Positions 57,330 through 64,000 of a stretch of 64,000 bases of DNA are shown here, piece by piece (positions within the stretch are counted from its first letter, which is position 1; the number at the start of each line of letters is the position of its first letter). The stretch comes from Halothiobacillus sp. GTDB lineage: Bacteria > Pseudomonadota > Gammaproteobacteria > Halothiobacillales > Halothiobacillaceae. Location of the stretch: contig JAGXIF010000007.1 in NCBI GenBank assembly GCA_024635755.1, positions 1 through 64,000 of the forward strand, read 5' to 3'. The notes under the pieces were generated by a model that was not told the DNA's origin, searched no databases, and saw only the letters and a program-made list of their open reading frames with translations. The translations under genes and the position numbers were made by a program.

Positions 57330-58339
57330 GTGTGGACCGCTCGTTCCGCCAGGTTTCTCGCCCCCGCCAGGCCCAACTCGCCGTCGGGCACCACCCAGAG
57401 GGGCATACGGCTCAGGAGGGTAGCGAAGCGGCCCTTGTCGAGAAAACCATTGAGGGTCTCCTCGCGCAAAAAGGGCAGGATATGCCCGGCGATCGCGCCC
57501 GCAATGAACACGCCGCCGAAAGGCAGTGCCTTGAGTGCCAGGTTGCCCGCCTCCGCGCCCAGAATGCGGGCGAACAGTCGGCAGGCGATCTGTGCGCACT
57601 CGTCCTCGCCGTCGCTCGCCATGCGCGTGATCAGGGCATTGCGATCCTCGGCAGCCGCCAGCCGGCGATCGACGTCCGGCGCCGCGCGGCCAAGGTGTTG
57701 CTCGCGGGCGAAGGCATACAATGAGGAAAAGGCATCCCCGCTCAGCAATCGCTCATAGCTGACATGGCCGCCGATCCGGCGGCGCAGGAAGGCCAACAAC
57801 TCGTCCTCGCGGGCGTTGTTGGGGGCGAAATCGCAGTGGCCGCCCTCGCTGGGCATGGGATGAAAGCGCTCGCCGTCGTGGAAGAAAATGGCCTCGCCCA
57901 GGCCGGTACCCGGCGCAATCACCGCCGCGTGTCCGCCCTCGTGGCCGGAGTCCGGGTTGAGTGCGACACGATCGGAAACGGCGCTGGCCATCGCGCCCAG
58001 ACCGACCGCCACCAGGTCATTGACCAACCGCACCGGCACATCGGCCAGGTCCCGGGCTATCTCGACGGTCGAGACAGACCACGGCAGATTGGTCGCTCGA
58101 ACCACCTGTTCGCCAGGCCGACCGGCCACCGGTCCGGCCACGCCGAAAGCCGCCGAGCGGATGGCCGACCAGCCCAGCCCGTCCACGTCTTCCAGTTGCC
58201 GCCGAAACGCCTGCAACAGCTCGACAAACCCGGCGTGATCACGACTCGCCAACTGCCGTTCGAAGCGCGGGATCGTCTCACCCGGACCGTAGACTGCCAA
58301 CCGAGAATGGGTGCCACCGATGTCACCGGCAAGGATCAT
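57326..58339 (-). CDS. glk: Glucokinase
   Basis: 337 residues from ATG 58339, with GGAGC just before it. ROK-unlike bacterial glucokinase: ATP motif MILAGDIGGTHSRLAVYGPG, AFGVAGPVAGRPGEQ, the catalytic Asp in LVNDLVAVGLGAMAS, VIAPGTGLGEAIFF, and sugar-site PMPSEGGHCDFAPNN. It phosphorylates glucose, for example from glycogen breakdown. It overlaps the phosphorylase-kinase-like gene upstream (ATGA) and thiE downstream (ATGA). Confidence 0.95.
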   Translation of the reverse strand: MILAGDIGGTHSRLAVYGPGETIPRFERQLASRDHAGFVELLQAFRRQLEDVDGLGWSAIRSAAFGVAGPVAGRPGEQVVRATNLPWSVSTVEIARDLADVPVRLVNDLVAVGLGAMASAVSDRVALNPDSGHEGGHAAVIAPGTGLGEAIFFHDGERFHPMPSEGGHCDFAPNNAREDELLAFLRRRIGGHVSYERLLSGDAFSSLYAFAREQHLGRAAPDVDRRLAAAEDRNALITRMASDGEDECAQIACRLFARILGAEAGNLALKALPFGGVFIAGAIAGHILPFLREETLNGFLDKGRFATLLSRMPLWVVPDGELGLAGARNLAERAVHT

Positions 58340-61300
58340 TGCTCCACCTCCGTCACTGGGCCCTGTTCCTTGGTGTCGACACCCAGCAACATGTTCAATG
58401 CCTGGCTGATCCACTGCGCGACCTGGTCGGGCGTGGTTCGGTAGAACGCCTGCCAGGCACGGTCCTTGACCTCGTCATAACGCGCCTCGTCCTGCGGATG
58501 CGCGTGCAGCCATGCCAGTCGCACCGCGTGACCGATCAGCACGTCGAGGATCAAGGGCTCGGCGATGTCCAGCGAGGAGTGTCGACGGATGACCTCGATC
58601 AGCGCCACCAGCGCCTCGATGCTCAGCTGGCGATATTCGGGCGCGCCGATACGATTGAGCAGGTGCTCGACCTCCAGGGCGAAGTTGTGCTCGCCGGCAG
58701 TGGTCTGGCTGCGGTAGAGGGCGCTGTCCAACGTGTTCCGCGGTTCGTAGCGATTACCGATCACGACCGCCGGCGTATGTCCCAGCAAACACCACAGACC
58801 GTGATAAAAGGTCTCGGGCAGGCGGCCAACCGCGCCCAGGATCTCGCGCCGATGATACCAGTCGTCCTCGGCGGCATCCGCGCCAACCGCCTCGCGCATC
58901 GCGCCCCTGAGCACGGCGTCCCCTTCCCCTTCCTCCCCGGGCAGTTCCAATGCATCCCGGGGGGCGCCTCGGCGCAGGTGGAGGGCCTCGAGCTTTTCCG
59001 GATGATCACGCCAACCAAGCGCATCGCGCAATTTGTGCCGGATAACGCTGGGAGCCATGCCCACGAGTTCGTCGAGGGCGGCGGCCGGCGCAATCCCTTG
59101 GTCACGCCCGTGCAGGGCGACCAGGATCTGCAGCAGGGGCCCGGTGCGCAACGTGATCACGTCGTCGAACAGGGTCGGCTCGGAGCGTATCCAGGCACCC
59201 AGGTGAATGATCAGCTCCTGAGTGAGTATCCGTTCGCGCGGATCGTCGCCACAAAAGGAGGCGATGCGTTGCAGTATCTCCGCGTTGGAGATCGGTTCGT
59301 CGATCACCGCGTCACGCGTGTAGGACCGCCCCACCGCTACCCGCTTTTGCCGCACGATCAGATCCATCAGGGCCACTTCGAGGAAGGCATCCACCTTGTG
59401 CCCCTGCTCTGCGGCGAGGCGCATCACGCACCAGGCCTGCTGCCGCTGGGCGACACGGAATATCATCGAGAGATGCCCGGCGATCTCGCGGGCATGTCCA
59501 TAGGCATCGGGAAACCGGCGGCCCGCCGCTATGTCGCTCTGCTCCAGGCGCTGCAGCAACGCCAATTGCTCCTCGAGCACCCGCGTTTCGGCAAATGCCG
59601 CCTCCAGGGCCTCCAACGATGGCGATTCGCCCAGGCGTTCGATCAGTTCAGCCGGATCGCCACCGCTTTGCCAGCGTGAGGGATCGACGGTCATGCGCCG
59701 TGCCCAGCCCGGCATCAGGCCGGGCAGTTTCAGGCGTGGGGCCCGGGTGGCCAGGGCATCAATGTGATCGACGTGCACCGGCACGCCTCCCACCTCACCC
59801 TGCCCCAGCTCTTCCCGGCAGAACGCCAGTAGCCGCTCGATCCCTGCCGCCTGCAGCATCCACTCCGACACGAGCACTGTAAACAGCGGCCGGCCGGCCT
59901 GGCGGGCGTTGCGATGCAGGTAGTCGATCGAGGTACGCAGCTCGTGCACCAGCAAGTCGATATCTTGGGTGAGGTAGAAATCCTCGTTCTCGAACAACTG
60001 GGGGATGACCGCCCATTGCCGTCCGTCGGCCTCGACGATCGAGGCAGTCGCCAGCCCCAACACTCGGCGTCGCGGTCGACCACTCAACCCGAGCCGCGGG
60101 TTGGCACCCAGCTGGGTCAGGCTCTCGATCAAGGCACGCGCCGAGGTGACCTGCACGCGAGACTCGCCCAGCACGTCCACCGGCTCGATACCGGCGGCGG
60201 CAAGATAAGCGGCCACCTCCGGCGTTTCCGCGATCATGGCCACCGCCACCGCTGGGGAACGTTGCACCCGGAGGTTCCGCCGCCGACTGAGCGGGTCGAT
60301 GTCGGAGACGTCCACCAGGCGATGGAGCAACAAGCGTCCCACCATCCAGAGGCTCTGTGCCCAGACCAGTGGACGATTCTCGTTGGCCCGCCGTTCGGTC
60401 GAGCCGGCATCGGCGCGCTCTGCCTCGAGATGCTCCGCGGTGACGTAATAGAGCTCGGGCAACAGTGCCTGACCATCCTCCGGGATCGCCAGCACCTTCA
60501 GGCGACGGTCGATCGATTCGGCCATTTGCGCGTCGCCGCGGAAGATCGCATTGATCAACTGGAAGGCGAGGAACAGCGGCCATTCCGATTCGATCCGGGC
60601 AAAGGCCTCCAGCTCCTGGGGCTCGTAATGGAGCTTGGCCTCGTCCTCGATCACGGTTTGGTGACCGTCGCGCAAAAAGCGCTTGTAGCCGTATCGACCG
60701 GCCAGTTTCTGCTGGATGATCGCCTCGATACGCTCGACCATTGCCATATCGTGCACCGCAAACCCTGGAAAACCGATCACCGCCAGCAGGGCCGAATCGA
60801 TCTCCTTGGAGCCGGACTCTCTCGGCAGGATCGCCAGCAGACTCTGCTCGACCCGGACGATGTCATCGGCGACCACGTGGATGCGGCTGCGAGCATCACC
60901 TTCCCCGCCGAACAAATCGAAACCGTCGACTGCCTCGAGTGCGGCCAGCACCAGCCCCAGCGAACTGGCGTTGAGCTCACGCACACCGCGATTGATCTTG
61001 TTGCCTCGCTCCCAGATCCCGTAATCCGGCGTCACGTAGGCGCGAGACAGATACCAGACCAGGTTCTGGACGAAATCCACCTCGTCACGACTTTGCACGA
61101 TCACCAGTCCACTGACGGTCATCTGCACCAGCATCAGCACGAACAGCGAGGTGGCGTCCAGCTGCAGGTGGCCCCATTCGTCATCCCCGACCACGGCGTC
61201 GCCGGTCGCGGTGTCGTATTTCGCGTGCAGGGCATCGGTGGGCGAGAGGCTGTGCTTGAACCGCTCGACCCGGTCGGACTGGCGCATCATGGCGAGCAAC

Positions 61301-61611
61301 ACGCCCCGCATGTTGCGCACCGTGGCCTGCTCGAGCTCGAATGCCCGCGCGGAGGAACGCCCCGTGCGACGAAACGCCATCCCCAGCGACCAGGCACCCA
61401 GAATGCTGTAGACGTTATCCCTCACCCAGGCATCGGTGTAATCGCCGTGGGCGGTCACTGCGGTACTCGCCGGCAACAGGCCAGTCAGGGGGTGCTGGCG
61501 TTCGAGGATGTGCCGGCGGACCTCGTCGTAAAGCGGATCGAGCAGATAGGTCCCCTCATCCGCCGCGGGGGCGCCGGAAAGCCGATGGGGGTATTCGCTG
61601 CCTGCAGTCAT
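58336..61611 (-). CDS. Phosphorylase-kinase alpha/beta-like (GH15-related) protein
   Basis: 1091 residues from ATG 61611. The N-terminal half reads closely like the eukaryotic phosphorylase-kinase alpha subunit: DAWVRDNVYSILGAWSLGMA (60-79), DALHAKYDTATGDAVVGDDE, WGHLQLDATSLFVLMLVQMT, GIWERGNKINRGVRELNASS (about 197-216) and YGYKRFLRDGHQT. This is a GH15-like (alpha/alpha)6 barrel; E200 in IWERG falls near the glucoamylase general acid. The C-terminal half also follows PhK order but ends without a CaaX box. Calmodulin and PhK-gamma partners are absent from bacteria. glk is coupled downstream (ATGA). A role in glycogen or glucan sensing is inference. Confidence 0.9.
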   Translation of the reverse strand: MTAGSEYPHRLSGAPAADEGTYLLDPLYDEVRRHILERQHPLTGLLPASTAVTAHGDYTDAWVRDNVYSILGAWSLGMAFRRTGRSSARAFELEQATVRNMRGVLLAMMRQSDRVERFKHSLSPTDALHAKYDTATGDAVVGDDEWGHLQLDATSLFVLMLVQMTVSGLVIVQSRDEVDFVQNLVWYLSRAYVTPDYGIWERGNKINRGVRELNASSLGLVLAALEAVDGFDLFGGEGDARSRIHVVADDIVRVEQSLLAILPRESGSKEIDSALLAVIGFPGFAVHDMAMVERIEAIIQQKLAGRYGYKRFLRDGHQTVIEDEAKLHYEPQELEAFARIESEWPLFLAFQLINAIFRGDAQMAESIDRRLKVLAIPEDGQALLPELYYVTAEHLEAERADAGSTERRANENRPLVWAQSLWMVGRLLLHRLVDVSDIDPLSRRRNLRVQRSPAVAVAMIAETPEVAAYLAAAGIEPVDVLGESRVQVTSARALIESLTQLGANPRLGLSGRPRRRVLGLATASIVEADGRQWAVIPQLFENEDFYLTQDIDLLVHELRTSIDYLHRNARQAGRPLFTVLVSEWMLQAAGIERLLAFCREELGQGEVGGVPVHVDHIDALATRAPRLKLPGLMPGWARRMTVDPSRWQSGGDPAELIERLGESPSLEALEAAFAETRVLEEQLALLQRLEQSDIAAGRRFPDAYGHAREIAGHLSMIFRVAQRQQAWCVMRLAAEQGHKVDAFLEVALMDLIVRQKRVAVGRSYTRDAVIDEPISNAEILQRIASFCGDDPRERILTQELIIHLGAWIRSEPTLFDDVITLRTGPLLQILVALHGRDQGIAPAAALDELVGMAPSVIRHKLRDALGWRDHPEKLEALHLRRGAPRDALELPGEEGEGDAVLRGAMREAVGADAAEDDWYHRREILGAVGRLPETFYHGLWCLLGHTPAVVIGNRYEPRNTLDSALYRSQTTAGEHNFALEVEHLLNRIGAPEYRQLSIEALVALIEVIRRHSSLDIAEPLILDVLIGHAVRLAWLHAHPQDEARYDEVKDRAWQAFYRTTPDQVAQWISQALNMLLGVDTKEQGPVTEVEQ

Positions 61612-61697
61612 GGTCAATCACCGAATACGGGGTCGAACGAATCGCTCGTGGACCGTCCGAGGAATCACGGACGGGGATATCGCAGAGTATGGGCATT

Positions 61698-61966
61698 AAG
61701 GAAGGTCTGCACCAATCCGATACCGCTCTGCGCGCCTTGAGCCGGGCAGGTGCAAGGCGACCGTCCGCCGTGGAAGGGTGATTCCGTTTCCAAGGACGGC
61801 AACGCAGCAGATCCCCGGCTCAAGGCGCGCCCTGCTGGGCCCGGTGAGCCGTCCGTGCTCGGCGTTGCAACGTCTTGACGTGGCCACCGGCGCGCCGGCG
61901 ACGTCGCGCCTTGATCACGAACGGCTCGCCAGACCAGAATGGTATGGATTCGTGCAGACCTTCCTT
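61698..61966. mobile_element. MITE-like element with long terminal inverted repeats
   Basis: This fills most of the 377-nt gap between the phosphorylase-kinase-like gene and hslO. The ends AAGGAAGGTCTGCAC (61698-61712) and GTGCAGACCTTCCTT (61952-61966) are exact inverted repeats; with a few mismatches the match runs to about 30 bp. Inside, GCGCGCCTTGAGCCGGG (61730-61746) pairs with CCCGGCTCAAGGCGCGC (61814-61830), and CCGGCGCGCCGG (61887-61898) is palindromic. No credible gene lies inside. The ends recall IS5-type termini, so a non-autonomous element is likely; no clean target duplication is seen (TTAA versus TTCA). Confidence 0.6.
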
Positions 61967-61988
61967 CACGGTCGAGGGGACCAGCGAC

Positions 61989-62957
61989 TCAGTGGCGAGT
62001 CGATCCCGGCGTGGCGACGCTGTCACCGGTGAGGAGTTGTTCGACGTCGACTCGATCGAAGCGATAGAGGCTGCCACAGAAATCGCAGCGGATCTCGAGG
62101 AGACCCGGGGTTTCCTCGTTGTTCTCCAGCGAGTCCTCGAGCTCCTCGCGGCCGAGACCGGCCAGCATCGCGCCCACGCCCTCGCGCGAGCAGTCGCAGT
62201 TGAACTGCACCCGCGCCACGTCGTGAATCCGCAAGGCCTCCTGGTGGAACAGGCGGTGCAGCAGCTCGGGGGCGGTGACGGCCAGCATTTCGGCCCGCCC
62301 CTTCTCGCCCACAAGGGTGTCGACCAGCTTGCCGACATGCTCGAACTCGGTTGCCGACCGCCCCGCCTCGGGGACGATGCCGCCGGTCTCCGGCATTTGC
62401 TGGACGAGGATACCGGCGGTGGCTTGCCCGTCGGCGGCCAGCACCAGCCGGGTGGGCAACTGCTCTGACTGCTCGAAATAACCCTCGATGGCGTTCTCCA
62501 AGCCTTCGCCGGCAATCGGCACCAGAGACTGGTAGCGGGTGCCCTCGTCCGGCTCGATGGTCAGCACCAGTTGGCCCTGCCCCATCAGGTCGGGCAGCGC
62601 GCCGCCACTGCCGGCCAGGCGCTCGTCGTCCCATTTGGCCATGCAGCGAAAACGCCGATCCGAGCGCACCTGTACCACCAGCAGGCTTACCGGCCCACGG
62701 CCGGCAAACTGCAGCACCAGCCGCCCCTCGAACTTGAGGCTGGCGACCATAAGCACCGCGCCGGCGACCGCCTGTCCCAGTAGGCTGGCCACCGCGGGTG
62801 GGTAGGCACTGTTCTCGGTCGCCGCCTGCCAGGCCGACTCCAGCCGCAGGGAGACGCCACGCACACGGCCATCCTCGAAGGAAAACCGGAACAACTCGTC
62901 CCCCTGGGGCAGCGCATGCCAGTCGATCGATTCGATATGGGTCGGTTCGTCGCTCAT
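61989..62957 (-). CDS. hslO: Redox-regulated chaperone Hsp33
   Basis: 322 residues. The zinc and redox switch is complete: C254-x-C256 in FNCDCSREG and C291-x2-C294 in RCDFCGSLYRFD. The N-terminal domain has ESIDWHALPQGDELFRFSFE, LLGQAVAGAVLMVASLKFEG, and EGYFEQSEQLPTRLVLAADG. Oxidation releases zinc and switches on holdase activity. It starts 3 nt after gatB and ends 23 nt from the inverted-repeat element. Confidence 0.96.
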   Translation of the reverse strand: MSDEPTHIESIDWHALPQGDELFRFSFEDGRVRGVSLRLESAWQAATENSAYPPAVASLLGQAVAGAVLMVASLKFEGRLVLQFAGRGPVSLLVVQVRSDRRFRCMAKWDDERLAGSGGALPDLMGQGQLVLTIEPDEGTRYQSLVPIAGEGLENAIEGYFEQSEQLPTRLVLAADGQATAGILVQQMPETGGIVPEAGRSATEFEHVGKLVDTLVGEKGRAEMLAVTAPELLHRLFHQEALRIHDVARVQFNCDCSREGVGAMLAGLGREELEDSLENNEETPGLLEIRCDFCGSLYRFDRVDVEQLLTGDSVATPGSTRH

Positions 62958-62960
62958 CGC

Positions 62961-64000
62961 TTACTCGCCATCCAGCCGACGCTTGAGAACGTCGTTGACC
63001 GCCTTGGGATTGGCCTTGCCCTTGGCCGCCTTCATCACCTGGCCGACGAAAAAGCCGAACAGCTTGTCCTTGCCACCCCGGTAGGCCTCGACCTGGCCGG
63101 GATTGGCCTCGATCACCTCGTCGACCATCGCCTCGATCGCACCGGTATCCGATATCTGCTTGAGACCACGCGCTTCGATGATCGCATCCACCGAGCCTCC
63201 CTCCTCGGCCAGTGCCTCGAAGACCTCGCGACCGAGCTTGTTCGACAGCGTGCCGTCACCGACCCGCTCCAGCAGAGCGGCGAGCTTGTCCGGGTCCACC
63301 GGGCAGTCGGCAATCTCGAGTTCCAGCCGGTTGAGCAACGCGGCCACTTCGCCCATCACCCAGTTGGCGGCCAGTTTGGGGTCGATACCTGAGTGGGCAA
63401 TCACCGCCTCGAAGTACTCGGCCGTTGCACGACTGGAGGTCAGCACGCCGGCATCGTAGGCGCTCAGGCCGAATGACGACTGGTAACGCTCTGCCTTAGC
63501 GTCGGGCAGTTCGGGCAGCTCCTTGCGCCAGATATCGATGGTGGCCTGGTCGAGCACCACCGGCAACAGGTCCGGATCGGGGAAGTAGCGATAGTCGTCC
63601 GCCTCTTCCTTGGTGCGCATCAGGCGGGTCTCGTCACGGTCCGGGTCGTACAGGCGCGTGGCCTGGACCACTTCGCCGCCGGATTCGAGCAAGTCGACTT
63701 GGCGCTCGATCTCGAACTCGATCGCCCGCTGCAGAAAGCGGAACGAGTTGACGTTCTTGACCTCGGTGCGCGTGCCGAAGGCCTCGTCGCCCACGGGGCG
63801 CACCGAGACGTTGGCATCGACGCGGAACGAACCTTCCTGCATGTTGCCGTCGCAGATGCCCAGGTACTGCACGATCGCGTGGATCTTGCGGGCATAGGCC
63901 ACCGCTTGCTCCGGACTGCGCATGTCCGGCTCGGAGACGATCTCGACCAGCGGGGTACCCGCCCGGTTGAGGTCGATGCCGGTCATGCCGTGGAAGTCCT
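62961..64000 (-). CDS. gatB: Aspartyl/glutamyl-tRNA amidotransferase subunit B (5' end cut)
   Basis: 346 codons of the C-terminal part; the start lies beyond the right edge. [20 protein letters not shown] is the conserved entry segment of GatB, followed by [20 protein letters not shown] and [19 protein letters not shown]. The tail (GatB-Yqey domain, about the last 150 residues) ends with [20 protein letters not shown]. With GatA and GatC it turns Glu-tRNA-Gln into Gln-tRNA-Gln. hslO follows directly on the same strand. Confidence 0.95.
   Translation of the reverse strand, partial: DFHGMTGIDLNRAGTPLVEIVSEPDMRSPEQAVAYARKIHAIVQYLGICDGNMQEGSFRVDANVSVRPVGDEAFGTRTEVKNVNSFRFLQRAIEFEIERQVDLLESGGEVVQATRLYDPDRDETRLMRTKEEADDYRYFPDPDLLPVVLDQATIDIWRKELPELPDAKAERYQSSFGLSAYDAGVLTSSRATAEYFEAVIAHSGIDPKLAANWVMGEVAALLNRLELEIADCPVDPDKLAALLERVGDGTLSNKLGREVFEALAEEGGSVDAIIEARGLKQISDTGAIEAMVDEVIEANPGQVEAYRGGKDKLFGFFVGQVMKAAKGKANPKAVNDVLKRRLDGE

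Noticed and set aside
59914-61740. 608-codon open frame on the plus strand
   Set aside because: Antisense to the phosphorylase-kinase-like gene, which matches a known fold over its full length.
61696-61887. 63-codon frame inside the inverted-repeat element as a transposase remnant
   Set aside because: It shows no DDE motif or similarity to transposase segments I know, and its sequence is dictated by the inverted repeats.

Overview
The window is a dense, high-GC bacterial chromosome segment of gammaproteobacterial type. Protein families and gene order support this: mlaFED-mlaC-mlaB-murA lies back to back with kdsD-kdsC-lptC-lptA-lptB-rpoN-hpf-ptsN-rapZ, as in E. coli, and hemA-prfA-prmC, ffs-dnaX-ybaB-recR, hisG-hisD-hisC, darP, truD, mnmC, holC and valS are all present. 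A secreted rhodanese and an exported DsrE-family protein fit, but do not prove, a sulfur-oxidising gammaproteobacterium (for example a Halothiobacillaceae or Ectothiorhodospiraceae relative). I see no tRNA, rRNA, CRISPR array, phage or intact insertion sequence. Many start and stop codons overlap as ATGA, so most genes sit in tightly coupled operons.

Region by region. 1-3.0 kb: a two-gene minus-strand unit of a lipoprotein solute-binding protein and a PhnD-like/multi-PAS membrane sensor cut by the window edge. 3.2-11 kb: a rhodanese, ugd, darP, tspO, truD-pyrC, an exported DsrE protein and an ArnT-like glycosyltransferase, all minus. 11.1-13.2 kb: pyrD and an apparently halved GT4 glycosyltransferase (plus). 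13.2-20 kb: minus-strand GT2, PAP2 phosphatase, hemA, prfA, prmC, an unknown gene and a MoeB/ThiF-like gene. 20.3-32.5 kb: a 1203-residue GGDEF-EAL protein, a YbhN-type membrane protein, holC-valS, mnmC-yjbQ, then a PilZ protein and a second diguanylate cyclase. 32.5-44.8 kb: a long minus-strand run from an unknown gene through mlaF, E, D, a TolC-like gene, mlaC, mlaB, murA, hisG, hisD, hisC, the 4.5S SRP RNA, dnaX, ybaB and recR. 45-55.3 kb: a SUMF1-like gene (minus), then the plus-strand kds/lpt/rpoN/PTS cluster, which includes an HPr kinase, a mannose-type EIIA and HPr. 55.3-64 kb: minus-strand hemL, thiE, glk and a very large protein resembling the eukaryotic phosphorylase-kinase alpha/beta subunit, a 269-bp inverted-repeat element, hslO and a partial gatB.

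The genes serve cell-envelope building (LPS, Mla lipid transport, murA, glycosyltransferases), translation and RNA modification, nucleotide, heme, thiamine and histidine synthesis, and c-di-GMP and nitrogen-PTS signalling. The most unusual items are: the bacterial phosphorylase-kinase-like protein translationally coupled to glucokinase; the MITE-like element directly upstream of it; an MnmC whose methyltransferase half has lost its signature motif; a TolC-family gene inside the mla operon; and a GT4 gene ending after its first domain. RNA, promoter and terminator calls rest on visual reading of motifs and inverted repeats, without folding or homology searches.
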